Origin: Bifidobacterium scardovii JCM 12489 = DSM 13734
GTDB lineage: Bacteria; Actinomycetota; Actinomycetes; Actinomycetales; Bifidobacteriaceae
Assembly (NCBI RefSeq): GCF_001042635.1
Contig: NZ_AP012331.1
Span: 310,001-374,000 of the forward strand
Length of the DNA: 64,000 nt
Direction of reading: 5' to 3'
A model generated the notes under the pieces. That model searched no databases and was not told the DNA's origin. It saw only the letters and a list, made by a program, of their open reading frames with translations. The translations under genes were made by a program, and so were the position numbers. Positions 53,160 through 61,588 of the stretch are shown piece after piece (position 1 is the stretch's first letter; each line of letters starts with the position of its first letter).

Positions 53160-54290
53160 GAGCGGTTTCTGCTACGAGCTGGAGAGTACTGCTTCCTGAG
53201 CCCCTGACCAGTGGAGGTTTTCCGCCGGCTGGTGGAGAGGATCGCTTGCTGAGGCTCCTTGATGAGATATGTCTGCCTGATGATGGCGGTTATCGTTTGC
53301 TGGAGTAGTGCTCAGTGAGTGGAGTTTGCCATGTAGCAGCATGGATCTCTCGCTGGTGAGGCGGAGGCGAGAGAGAGTTGCCGGTTGGGGGTGTAGATCT
53401 CTCGCTGGTGAGGCGGAGGCGAGAGAGAGTTGCCGGTTGGGGGTGTGGATCTCTCGTTGATGAGTTGGTGGCGAGAGAGAATTGCCAGTTTGTGACGGGA
53501 GGTCTTGCTGAGCAGGCGCTATCGGGAGCTTGCGACCAGTTGATGGCAAAAAACTCTTGCCAGGCGGTCTTAATGAGACATATTCGCCGTGTGATGGCGG
53601 ATATGTCTCGCTAGGCACAATCCAGGCGAGATGCGATCGCCGACCTGTGACGGTTATCGCTCGATGGTGTGGTGGTGCTGGGATGGGTTTGCCGATTGAT
53701 GGCGCGAATCTCTCGCTGATCTGGTGCTCTGCGGGATAAATATGTCTCGTGGTGGCAGATGCATATCGCCAGTGAGGTGGTGTCGGGATAAGACAGCCGG
53801 TTGGTGGTGAGAGACTCTTGTGGGGATGATGCTTGGTGAGCGGAGTTTGCCATGCGGTGGTGGAAAGCTCTTGCGAATGGTGCGGTGTCGGGATGGACTT
53901 GCCCGTTATTGGCGGGAACCTCTTGCTGGATGAGTGATCCGTGAGATGGTTGTACCTGTTGATGGTGGGAAGCTCTTGCCGGTGTGGTAGCGATGGGATG
54001 GTTCTGCCGGTTGGTGGCGTGGGTCTCTTGCGTGGATGGCATTTGATGGAATGAATCCGTCATGCGGTGGCGGGTGCATCTCGCAAGGCGGTGGTGTTGG
54101 GATGAAGCTGCCGGTTGGTGGCGGAAACCTCTCGCCAGAGGGGTGATCCGGGAGACGGCTTCGCCGGTTGGTGGCGGGTATCTCTTGCGGGGATGGTGCT
54201 TGGCGAGTGGGCTCCGAGTGGGTTCCGAGCAGGCTCCGAGCGGACTCTGCCACGCAGTGGCGGAAATCTCTCGGAAGAGGTATCGCGCGT
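53160..54290. repeat. 52-bp degenerate hairpin-repeat array C (about 21 units)
   Basis: Consensus by eye: ttgccggttggtggcgggaa, tctctcgctg, ~10 variable bases, then gtgctgtcgggatgg. Units of ~51-54 bp follow each other without gaps to the gatC leader. Two adjacent units near 53345-53455 are almost identical (ctctcgctggtgaggcggag, gcgagagagagttgccggtt), showing recent duplication. No open frame looks coding. Confidence 0.85.
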
Positions 54291-54318
54291 GTCACAAACC
54301 GCTCGTATAGTAAAGGCC

Positions 54319-54618
54319 ATGCCTACATTCACACGCGAAGAAATCGAGCACTTGGGCGATCTGGCCCGAATCGCGCTCACCGATGAGGAAATCACCCGCC
54401 TGCAGGGCGAGCTGAACGTCATCGCCGACTCCATCAACAAGGTGCAGGAAGTCGCCTCCGACGACGTTCCGCCCACCGCCAACCCGATCCCGCTCGAGGC
54501 CTACCTGCGCCCCGACGTGCCCGAGACCCCGCTCACGCAGGCGGAGGCGCTCGCCGGCGGCCCGAAGACCGCGGACGGCATGTTCCTGGCACCGCGAATC
54601 CTGGGAAGCGAGGAGTGA
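54319..54618 (+). CDS. gatC: Glutamyl-tRNA(Gln)/aspartyl-tRNA(Asn) amidotransferase subunit C
   Basis: 99 aa small subunit that stabilises GatA in the tRNA-dependent transamidation complex. Family block [20 protein letters not shown], then the linker [20 protein letters not shown]. The start at 54319 is preceded by taaagg; TATAGT at 54306-54311 is so close that the message may be nearly leaderless. First gene of gatCAB (4 bp before gatA). Confidence 0.95.
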   Translation: MPTFTREEIEHLGDLARIALTDEEITRLQGELNVIADSINKVQEVASDDVPPTANPIPLEAYLRPDVPETPLTQAEALAGGPKTADGMFLAPRILGSEE

Positions 54619-54622
54619 CGAT

Positions 54623-56155
54623 ATGAGCGCAGCAACCAACGAGCTCGTCAAGCTGTCCGCGGCCGAGATGGCCGCCAAGATCAAATCCGGCGAGGTCTCC
54701 AGCCGCGAGCTGGTGGACGCCCACCTCGACGTGATCGCATCCGCCGAACCGTCCATCAAGGCGTTCCTGAAGGTCTCCGCCGATCAGGCCCGCGAGCAGG
54801 CCGACACCTTCGACGCCAAGTCCGCCGAGGACAAGGCCGCCCTGCCCGAGCTGGCCGGCGTGCCGATCGCCATCAAGGACATGATCGTCACCAAGGGCAT
54901 CGAGACCACCGCGGCCTCGAAGATCCTCGAAGGCTGGATCCCGCCGTACGACGCCACCGTGATCGAAAAGCTCAAGGCCGCCGGCATGCCGATCCTCGGC
55001 AAGACCAACCTCGACGAATTCGCGCAGGGCTCGTCCACCGAGCACTCCGCCTACCAGACCACCCACAACCCGTGGGACACCGAGCGCGTGCCCGGTGGCT
55101 CCGGCGGTGGCTCCGCCTCCGCGGTCGCCGCGTTCGAGGCCCCGATCGCCCTCGGCACCGACACCGGTGGCTCGATCCGCCAGCCCGGCGCCCTGACCGG
55201 CACGGTCGGCGTCAAGCCCACCTACGGCGGCGTGAGCCGTTTCGGCGCGATCGCCATGGCCTCCTCGCTCGACCAGATCGGCCCGGTCTCCCGCACCGTG
55301 CTCGACTCCGCCCTGCTGCAGGAGATCATCGGCGGCCATGATCGCCGCGATTCCACGTCAATCCCCGAGGGCCCGCGCCCGATGGTCGCCGCCGCCCGCG
55401 AAGGCGCCAAGCGCGACCTCAAGGGCATGAAGGTCGGCCTGGTCAAGGAGCTCGGCGGCGACGGCTTCCAGCCCGGCGTCGAGGCCCGTTTCAACGAGGC
55501 AGTCGACAAGCTCAAGGAGATGGGCGCCGAGGTCGTCGAGGTGTCCTGCCCGCACATCGGTTACTCGCTGGGCGCGTACTACATCATCATGCCGTCCGAG
55601 GTCAGCTCCAACCTGGCCCGCTACGACGGCATGCGCTACGGCCTGCGCGTGATGCCGCCGACCGGCGTGCCGCAGACCGCCGCCAACATGATGGCCTACA
55701 CCCGCGAGGCCGGCTTCGGCGACGAGGTCAAGCGCCGCATCATCCTCGGCACCTACGCCCTGTCGGCCGGCTACTACGACGCCTGGTACGGCTCCGCGCA
55801 GAAGGTGCGCACGCTCATCATCGACGACTTCAAGAAGGCGTTCGAGCAGGTCGACGTGCTCGTTTCCCCGACCAGCCCGTCCACCGCGTTCAAGTTCGGC
55901 GAGAAGATGGACGACCCGCTGGCCATGTACATGAACGACATCGCCACGATCCCGGCGAACCTCGCCGGCGTGCCCGCGATGAGCATCCCCGCCGGCCTGT
56001 CGGACGACGGTCTGCCGGTCGGCTTCCAATTCATCGCGCCGCAGCAGCGCGACGAGGTCATGTACAAGCCCGCGGCCGCGCTTGAGGCCGCGCTTGAGGA
56101 AAGCTGGGGCGGCCCGATCTGGCAGTCCCTCAAGACCCCGTGGCTGGGCAAGTAG
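54623..56155 (+). CDS. gatA: Glutamyl-tRNA(Gln) amidotransferase subunit A
   Basis: Amidase that frees ammonia from glutamine for GatB; 510 aa. The Ser-cisSer-Lys triad is visible: Lys85 (VPIAIKDMI), Ser160 in [10 protein letters not shown] and Ser184 in [12 protein letters not shown]. The C-terminal [13 protein letters not shown] region is family-typical. RBS gaggagtgacg; co-transcribed with gatC and gatB. Confidence 0.97.
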   Translation: MSAATNELVKLSAAEMAAKIKSGEVSSRELVDAHLDVIASAEPSIKAFLKVSADQAREQADTFDAKSAEDKAALPELAGVPIAIKDMIVTKGIETTAASKILEGWIPPYDATVIEKLKAAGMPILGKTNLDEFAQGSSTEHSAYQTTHNPWDTERVPGGSGGGSASAVAAFEAPIALGTDTGGSIRQPGALTGTVGVKPTYGGVSRFGAIAMASSLDQIGPVSRTVLDSALLQEIIGGHDRRDSTSIPEGPRPMVAAAREGAKRDLKGMKVGLVKELGGDGFQPGVEARFNEAVDKLKEMGAEVVEVSCPHIGYSLGAYYIIMPSEVSSNLARYDGMRYGLRVMPPTGVPQTAANMMAYTREAGFGDEVKRRIILGTYALSAGYYDAWYGSAQKVRTLIIDDFKKAFEQVDVLVSPTSPSTAFKFGEKMDDPLAMYMNDIATIPANLAGVPAMSIPAGLSDDGLPVGFQFIAPQQRDEVMYKPAAALEAALEESWGGPIWQSLKTPWLGK

Positions 56156-56182
56156 GAAAGCGTCGGAGGAAAGAAACACATC

Positions 56183-57682
56183 ATGGCTGAAAAACTGATG
56201 AAATACGCCGATGCCACCAAGAAGTACGATGTGGTGCTCGGTCTGGAAACCCACGTCGAGCTGAGCACGCGCACCAAGCTGTTCTGCCCGGCCGAAGTGC
56301 ATTTCGGCGGCGAGCCGAACACGCAGCTCACCCCGGTGAGCCTTGGTCTGCCCGGCTCCCTGCCGGTGATCAACAAGACCGCCGTCGACTACGCGATCAA
56401 GCTGGGTCTGGCCCTGCACTGCGAGATCGCCGAGTGGAGCCAGTTCGCCCGCAAGAACTACTTCTACCCGGACATGCCGCGTGACTACCAGATCTCGCAG
56501 TACGACAAGCCGACCAACGGCAACGGCTACCTCGACGTCGAGCTGGAGGACGGTACCGTGTTCCGCGTGCCGATCGAGCGCGCGCACATCGAGGACGACG
56601 CCGGCAAGAACACGCACGTCGGCGGCGCCGACGGCCGCATCGAGGGCGCCGACCACTCGCTGGTCGACTACAACCGCGCCGGCGTGCCGCTGATCGAGAT
56701 CGTCACCAAGCCGATCGAGGGCGCGGGCGACCGCGCGCCGGAGATCGCCGGCGCCTACATGCGCGCGATCCGCGACATCGTGCGCGCGCTGAACATCTCC
56801 CACGCCCGCATGGAGCAGGGCAACATGCGCGCCGACGTCAACGTCTCGCTGCGCCCGAGCCCGGACGCGCCGTACGGCACCCGTTCGGAGACCAAGAACG
56901 TGAACTCGTTCCGCGGCATCGAGAAGACGATCCAGTACGAGATCCGCCGCCAGTCCGCCCGCCTCGACGAGGGCAAGGAGATCCTGCAGGAGACCCGCCA
57001 CTGGGACGAGGCCTCGCAGACCACCGCCGGCGGCCGCCTGAAGTCCGACGCCGACGACTACCGCTACTTTCCCGATCCCGACCTGGTGATGCTGCACATC
57101 ACCAAGGAGCACATCGAGGAGATGAAGGCCCAGATGCCGGAGATGCCGCGTGAGCGCCGCAACCGCCTCAAGTCCGAGTGGGGCCTGAGCGACCTGCAGA
57201 TGCGCGACATCCTCAACGCCGACGCGCTCGACTTGATCGAGGAGACCGTCAAGGCCGGCGCCAAGGCCGCCGGTGCCCGTAAGTGGTGGCTGGGCGAGCT
57301 GTCCCGCGAAGCCAACGCCAAGGGCGTCTCCCTGGAAGAGCTGCCGATCACCCCGGCCGACGTGGCCGAGGTCGAGAAGCTCATCGCCGACGGCAAGCTC
57401 AACGACAAGCTCGCCAAGCAGACCGTCGAGGGCGTGCTCAAGGGCGAAGGCACTCCGGATGAGGTCGTCAAGAAGCACGGCTACAAGATCGTCGAGGACT
57501 CCGGCGCGATCGAATCCGCCGTGGACGCGGCGTTCGAGGCCAACCCGGATGTGGTCGAGAAGCTCAAGGGCGGCAACATGAAGCCGATGGGCGTGATCAT
57601 CGGTGCCGTGATGAAGGCCACGCGCGGCCAGGCCGATGCGAAGGCCGTCACCAAGGTCGTCATGGCCAAGCTCAAGGGCTGA
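56183..57682 (+). CDS. gatB: Glutamyl-tRNA(Gln) amidotransferase subunit B
   Basis: Kinase/transamidase subunit that activates Glu on tRNA(Gln) (or Asp on tRNA(Asn)) and adds ammonia; 499 aa, full length. Shows [20 protein letters not shown], the metal-site region [16 protein letters not shown], and the C-terminal tail domain ([12 protein letters not shown], then VGKA-like region) that contacts tRNA. RBS ggagg. A clear terminator follows the stop by 27 bp. Confidence 0.97.
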   Translation: MAEKLMKYADATKKYDVVLGLETHVELSTRTKLFCPAEVHFGGEPNTQLTPVSLGLPGSLPVINKTAVDYAIKLGLALHCEIAEWSQFARKNYFYPDMPRDYQISQYDKPTNGNGYLDVELEDGTVFRVPIERAHIEDDAGKNTHVGGADGRIEGADHSLVDYNRAGVPLIEIVTKPIEGAGDRAPEIAGAYMRAIRDIVRALNISHARMEQGNMRADVNVSLRPSPDAPYGTRSETKNVNSFRGIEKTIQYEIRRQSARLDEGKEILQETRHWDEASQTTAGGRLKSDADDYRYFPDPDLVMLHITKEHIEEMKAQMPEMPRERRNRLKSEWGLSDLQMRDILNADALDLIEETVKAGAKAAGARKWWLGELSREANAKGVSLEELPITPADVAEVEKLIADGKLNDKLAKQTVEGVLKGEGTPDEVVKKHGYKIVEDSGAIESAVDAAFEANPDVVEKLKGGNMKPMGVIIGAVMKATRGQADAKAVTKVVMAKLKG

Positions 57683-57708
57683 TCCCCGGCGCGGCAGCGC
57701 ATCGAACC

Positions 57709-57740
57709 AATGCTCCCCCATGCGTGGGGGAGCATTTTTT
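57709..57740 (+). terminator. Rho-independent terminator of gatCAB
   Basis: 12-bp stem aatgctccccca with 57725-57736, loop tgcg, followed by a T run. Confidence 0.95.
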
Positions 57741-57868
57741 GTCGTTAAACGCCCCGGCGTTTCGGCGGGAATGGTGGATACCGGCCCGGTACGTTCCCAG
57801 CGAACGGTCAGTCGGGTAGGATATCTTCTGTACCGACTCTTATCAGTGTCTTTTAAGGGAACGAACGA

Positions 57869-58981
57869 ATGTCTGAAAACGCCGAACCGCCGCTTGATCA
57901 GGATGTCTCGCGTGAACTGCCTTCGCGGATCACCATTCCCCCCATCAAGGGAGAGATGGTGCACCTGCGCCCGGCGACCATCGAGGACCTTCCCCGGCTG
58001 GACGAGTTGGATGCGTATTACAACGCATCGGGCATCACGGGCAAGGACAGGCAGGCCGAGCGGGCCGTCGTCCATGCATGGGTGCGTCGTTCCGTCGCAT
58101 GGTCCCATGGCCAGGCCGCGTCCGAATCCGGGGTCGGGGACCCCGAATCCCGGCGCACGATCGCATGGGCCATGCTTACGGACGCCGACCATGACGCCGA
58201 CGGCGCCACCGACGCCCCGGCCACGGACAACGTCATCGGCATGGTGTTCCTGATCGACGTTGACGGCTGGGCGCGATCCGCCCGCATCCAGGTGCTACTC
58301 GGCAAGGACTACCGCGGCCGCGGCTATTCGCGCGATGCGATGCCCCGCGTGATGACCTACGGGTTCGCCCCCGAGCCCGCCGGGCTCGGCATGCACCGCA
58401 TCTGGGTCGCCGTGCCCGAGAAGAACACGCGCTCGCTGTCCGTCTACCAGTCGCTCGGGTTCATGCCGTCCGGCACCTCGCGCGACGCCCTGTGGGATGC
58501 GGAGAACGGCAAGTACCAGGATCTCATCGTCATGGACACGCTGGTCGACGAGTACGATCCGATCCGTTCGCTCGATGCCTTCGGCATGCATGTGATCGAG
58601 GACAATCCGGGCGTGCAGGAGGCGCTGAGCGCGCGCGAGCATTCGGTGGCCATCCGGCAGAAGCGCCGCGCCGAGGATGCCGATGCGTCCTCGGATGGGT
58701 CCCGGGCCGTGCAGTCCGGGCCGTCGTCCGAGGAGGCGCGCCGCGATGCGTTCGCGCGTATCGGAGTCGATCCGGGAGCCGCGAGGGCGGAGTCGGACGA
58801 TGCCATGGCCCGGACGGACCGGGCCGCGAAGGGCGGAGCCAAGGCCGCGAAGGGGGTGCAGTCCGATACGGACGACGGCCCGGCCAACTGGCCGTATGGG
58901 CAGAACGAACGAAAGCCGTCCAAGGATGCGTGGTGGCGCAATCTTGGGCGTGGACGCAAGCGTGACACGGAAAGCGAATAA
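57869..58981 (+). CDS. GNAT acetyltransferase (RimJ/RimL-like) with long acidic/basic tail
   Basis: 370 aa. The GNAT domain covers ~residues 25-235: MVHLRPATIEDLPRLDELDA, the acetyl-CoA loop LLGKDYRGRGYSRDAM (Q/RxxGxG/A type), and ENGKYQDLIVMD near the end, with SLSVYQSLGFMPSG. The remaining ~135 residues are low complexity and probably disordered, beyond normal family length. Its TAA overlaps the ATG of the DUF2469 gene (taatg), implying translational coupling. Substrate (ribosomal protein, polyamine or small molecule) is unknown. Confidence 0.85.
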   Translation: MSENAEPPLDQDVSRELPSRITIPPIKGEMVHLRPATIEDLPRLDELDAYYNASGITGKDRQAERAVVHAWVRRSVAWSHGQAASESGVGDPESRRTIAWAMLTDADHDADGATDAPATDNVIGMVFLIDVDGWARSARIQVLLGKDYRGRGYSRDAMPRVMTYGFAPEPAGLGMHRIWVAVPEKNTRSLSVYQSLGFMPSGTSRDALWDAENGKYQDLIVMDTLVDEYDPIRSLDAFGMHVIEDNPGVQEALSAREHSVAIRQKRRAEDADASSDGSRAVQSGPSSEEARRDAFARIGVDPGAARAESDDAMARTDRAAKGGAKAAKGVQSDTDDGPANWPYGQNERKPSKDAWWRNLGRGRKRDTESE

Positions 58982-59295
58982 TGAGCGCTGAAGATCTCGA
59001 CGATTATGAAACCGACGCGGAACTCGCCCTGTATAAGGAGTACCGCGACGTCATCAAGCTGTTCACCTACGTGGTGGAGACCGAGCGACGGTTCTATCTG
59101 GCGAACAAGGTGGATTTCAATGTGCGATCCGCCGGGCAGGATGTGTATTTCGACGTGCAGCTGACCGATGCGTGGGTGTGGGACGTGTACCGGCCCAGCC
59201 GTTTCGTCAAGAACGTGCGCATCGTGACGTTCAAGGACGTGAACGTCGAGGAAGTGCAGAAGAGCGACATCGACATCCCCGACGACATCCACTAA
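58981..59295 (+). CDS. DUF2469 conserved actinobacterial protein
   Basis: 104 aa. Closely follows the family pattern: MSAEDLDDYETDAELALYKE, then YVVETERRFYLANKVDFNV and WVWDVYRPSRFVKNVRIVTF. Function is not established. In other actinobacteria it sits near ribosome/replication genes; here it is coupled to the GNAT gene by a one-base overlap. Confidence 0.9.
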   Translation: MSAEDLDDYETDAELALYKEYRDVIKLFTYVVETERRFYLANKVDFNVRSAGQDVYFDVQLTDAWVWDVYRPSRFVKNVRIVTFKDVNVEEVQKSDIDIPDDIH

Positions 59296-59319
59296 TATCC
59301 CGCGCCGTAAGTTCGTGTA

Positions 59320-59563
59320 CTATGTCTGGCTCCCCTCGTGGAGGCTGAGCCGTGAAGCAAACAGCGGAGCTGTTTGCAGGCGAAGGCGAGGCGACAGCCG
59401 AGCAGACAAGGCTGCGGCCGTAAGGCCGTCCGTGATTGCAGGACGAGCTGGCCGCGAAGCGGCCTGAGGGGAGCATTACCACGAACGCCTGAATCAAGCT
59501 GATTCGCGTGCTCTCCCCTCAGTCGGCTACGCCGACAGCTCCCCTCGGAGAGGGGAGCCAGAA
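59320..59563. repeat. Two-hairpin elements with the extra ~105-bp module
   Basis: The plus copy is opened after ggctcccctcgtggagg by a module containing caaacagc-gga-gctgtttg and cggcc-gtaa-ggccg hairpins, then resumes with ggccgc-gaa-gcggcc and tgaggggagc. A minus copy (stem gtcggc-gta-gccgac) follows after ~45 bp. Preceded by the lead-in taatatcccgcgccgtaagt. Confidence 0.85.
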
Positions 59564-59679
59564 TTACTCAACGAATTAACGGCGCGGCCTATGCAATATT
59601 CGTGAGGAAATGCACAAGTCAGGCGTGCGGCTCCTTGGCTTAGGGTAAGCTGTCGCTGATTTGTTTTAAGGAGACAGAA

Positions 59680-61293
59680 GTGACGCAGAAACAATCCGTG
59701 GTGATTATCGGTGGAGGCCCCGCTGGCCTGACCGCCGCATGGGAGCTCGTCAAGAACGGCGGCTCTGAGGCATACGACGTGACCGTGCTGGAGGCCAGCC
59801 GCGAATTCGGCGGCATTTCGCGCACCGTCCGGCACAACGGCAACCGCATGGATATCGGCGGTCACCGTTTCTTCTCCAAGGACGAGCGCATCATGGACTG
59901 GTGGAAGGCCGTTCTGCCGCTGCAGGGCGCACCGAGCTACGACGACAAGAAGCTCGGCCGCCATCACGACCTCGAACCGGGCGGCCCGGACCCCGAGCAG
60001 ACCGACGAGGTGATGCTCAAGCGGCACCGCGTCTCCCGCATCTTCTACGGCGGCCGCTTCTTCGACTATCCGATCTCCCTCAAGCCCGCGACCTTCAAGG
60101 CGATGGGCTTCGTGATGACCATGCAGGCCGGCTTCAGCTACCTCAAGTCGATGTTCCACAAGCTGCCGGAAGACAATCTGGAGAACTTCTACATCAATCG
60201 CTTCGGCCGCAAGCTGTACTCGATGTTCTTCGAGGGCTACACCGAAAAGCTGTGGGGGCGCCATCCCTCGCAGATCTCCGCCGACTGGGGCGCGCAGCGC
60301 GTCAAGGGGCTGAGCGTGCTCGGCGTGCTGGCGAACGCGTTCTCCAAGCTGCTGCCGAAGAAGCGCAGCTCCAAGGAGGTGGAGACCTCGCTGATCGAGG
60401 AGTTCTGGTACCCGAAGTACGGTCCCGGCCAGCTGTGGGAGACCGTGGAAAAGCGGTGCGAGGCGAACGGCGCGACGGTGATCACCGACGCGAACGTGGT
60501 CGAGGTCCGCCAGGCCAACGGCGCCATCTCCTCGGTCGTCTACGAGGATTCCGAAGGCAACCGCACCGAGGTCGCCGCCGATCAGTTCATCTCCACGATG
60601 CCGATCAAGGATCTGGTCAATGCGGTCGACGCCGCCGGCGCCGATCCGCAGGCCGCTGATTCCAAGCCCGCGCCGAAGGACATGACCGTCATCGCCAACG
60701 GACTGCCGTACCGCGATTTCGTCACGGTCGGCCTGCTGGTCAAGCGCCTGCGTCTCAAGAACACGACCACCATCCCGACGCTCGGCAACCCGCCAATCGT
60801 GCCCGACTGCTGGATCTACGTGCAGGACCCGGGCTACACCGTCGGCCGCATTCAGGTGTTCAACAACTGGAGCCCGTACCTGGTCAAGGACGTCGACAAC
60901 ACCGTGTGGATCGGTTTGGAGTACTTCTGCAGCGAGGGCGATGCGTTCTGGAACATGAGCGAGGAGGAATGCGTCAAGTTCGCCATCAACGAGATGGTGC
61001 GCATGAAGATCATCTCCAGCCCGGCCGACGTGCTCGACACCCACCGCGAGAAGGTCAAGAAGGCCTATCCCGCCTACTTCGACACCTACGCGCACATGGA
61101 CGAGCTCGTCGAATACCTCGACTCCTTCGGCAACCTCTACTGCGTCGGCCGCAACGGCCAGCACCACTACAACAACATGGACCACTCCATGGCCACCGCC
61201 ATCGAGGCCGTCGGCAACATCAAAACCGGCAAAACCTCCAAGAAGAACGTGTGGTCTGTCAACACCGAAAAGTCCTACCACGAAGAAAAGTAA
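59680..61293 (+). CDS. FAD-dependent oxidoreductase (amine-oxidase / UDP-galactopyranose-mutase-like)
   Basis: 537 aa. GTG start at 59680 after aaggagacag. The N-terminal dinucleotide-binding fold SVVIIGGGPAGLTAAWELVK is followed by EFGGISRTVRHNGNRMDIGG and HRFFSKDERIMDWW, and the C-terminal FAD contact GRNGQHHYNNMDHSMATAIE. Such COG1232-like proteins are often found with sugar or polysaccharide genes and resemble UDP-galactopyranose mutase/protoporphyrinogen oxidase folds; the true substrate is unclear. It is monocistronic. The last codons take part in a long snap-back structure. Confidence 0.8.
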   Translation: MTQKQSVVIIGGGPAGLTAAWELVKNGGSEAYDVTVLEASREFGGISRTVRHNGNRMDIGGHRFFSKDERIMDWWKAVLPLQGAPSYDDKKLGRHHDLEPGGPDPEQTDEVMLKRHRVSRIFYGGRFFDYPISLKPATFKAMGFVMTMQAGFSYLKSMFHKLPEDNLENFYINRFGRKLYSMFFEGYTEKLWGRHPSQISADWGAQRVKGLSVLGVLANAFSKLLPKKRSSKEVETSLIEEFWYPKYGPGQLWETVEKRCEANGATVITDANVVEVRQANGAISSVVYEDSEGNRTEVAADQFISTMPIKDLVNAVDAAGADPQAADSKPAPKDMTVIANGLPYRDFVTVGLLVKRLRLKNTTTIPTLGNPPIVPDCWIYVQDPGYTVGRIQVFNNWSPYLVKDVDNTVWIGLEYFCSEGDAFWNMSEEECVKFAINEMVRMKIISSPADVLDTHREKVKKAYPAYFDTYAHMDELVEYLDSFGNLYCVGRNGQHHYNNMDHSMATAIEAVGNIKTGKTSKKNVWSVNTEKSYHEEK

Positions 61294-61388
61294 ATAACGG
61301 AGTGTCAGCCGCGTTGCCCCTCAGTCGCGGTACCTTTGTACCGCTTCCTTCGGTGCGCCTTGCTGACACACGCGTTATTTACTTTTCT
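61284..61388. other. Nested long inverted repeat spanning the oxidoreductase stop codon
   Basis: Outer arms of 16 bp (agaaaagtaaataacg, 61284-61299, with 61373-61388). An inner 8-bp gtgtcagc/gctgacac pair and an internal gcggtac-cttt-gtaccgc hairpin follow. The stop codon TAA (61291-61293) lies in the left arm. Confidence 0.75.
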
Positions 61389-61412
61389 TACGAAAAGTAG
61401 AGCTCATACTCC

Positions 61413-61442
61413 AACGCCCGCCACGCGAGTGGCGGGCGTTTT
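61413..61442 (+). terminator. Terminator after the oxidoreductase gene
   Basis: 12-bp stem aacgcccgccac with 61429-61440, loop gcga, then ttt. Bases 61443-61588 form the rho leader, without a promoter I can place firmly. Confidence 0.85.
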
Positions 61443-61588
61443 GCATTCGTCTCGCCGCGGTTGTAAGGTATTCGACAGTTCGGCTTGCTTGCGATAGCGC
61501 CGAACATTCATTACGCGGTTCAATCCGCCATCTTTTTCGACAAGCTCTGCGCCATGGAGTGTGTACGAGCCAAGGAAAGGCAAAACGA

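Noticed and set aside
53160..54290. Possible CRISPR array
   Set aside because: Units are all different and contiguous; there is no identical repeat separated by unique spacers, and no cas gene is nearby.
55358..58192. 944-aa antisense frame across gatA, gatB and the GNAT gene
   Set aside because: Shadow of three well-supported genes in opposite orientation; Val/Leu/His/Asp-rich and runs across a terminator.
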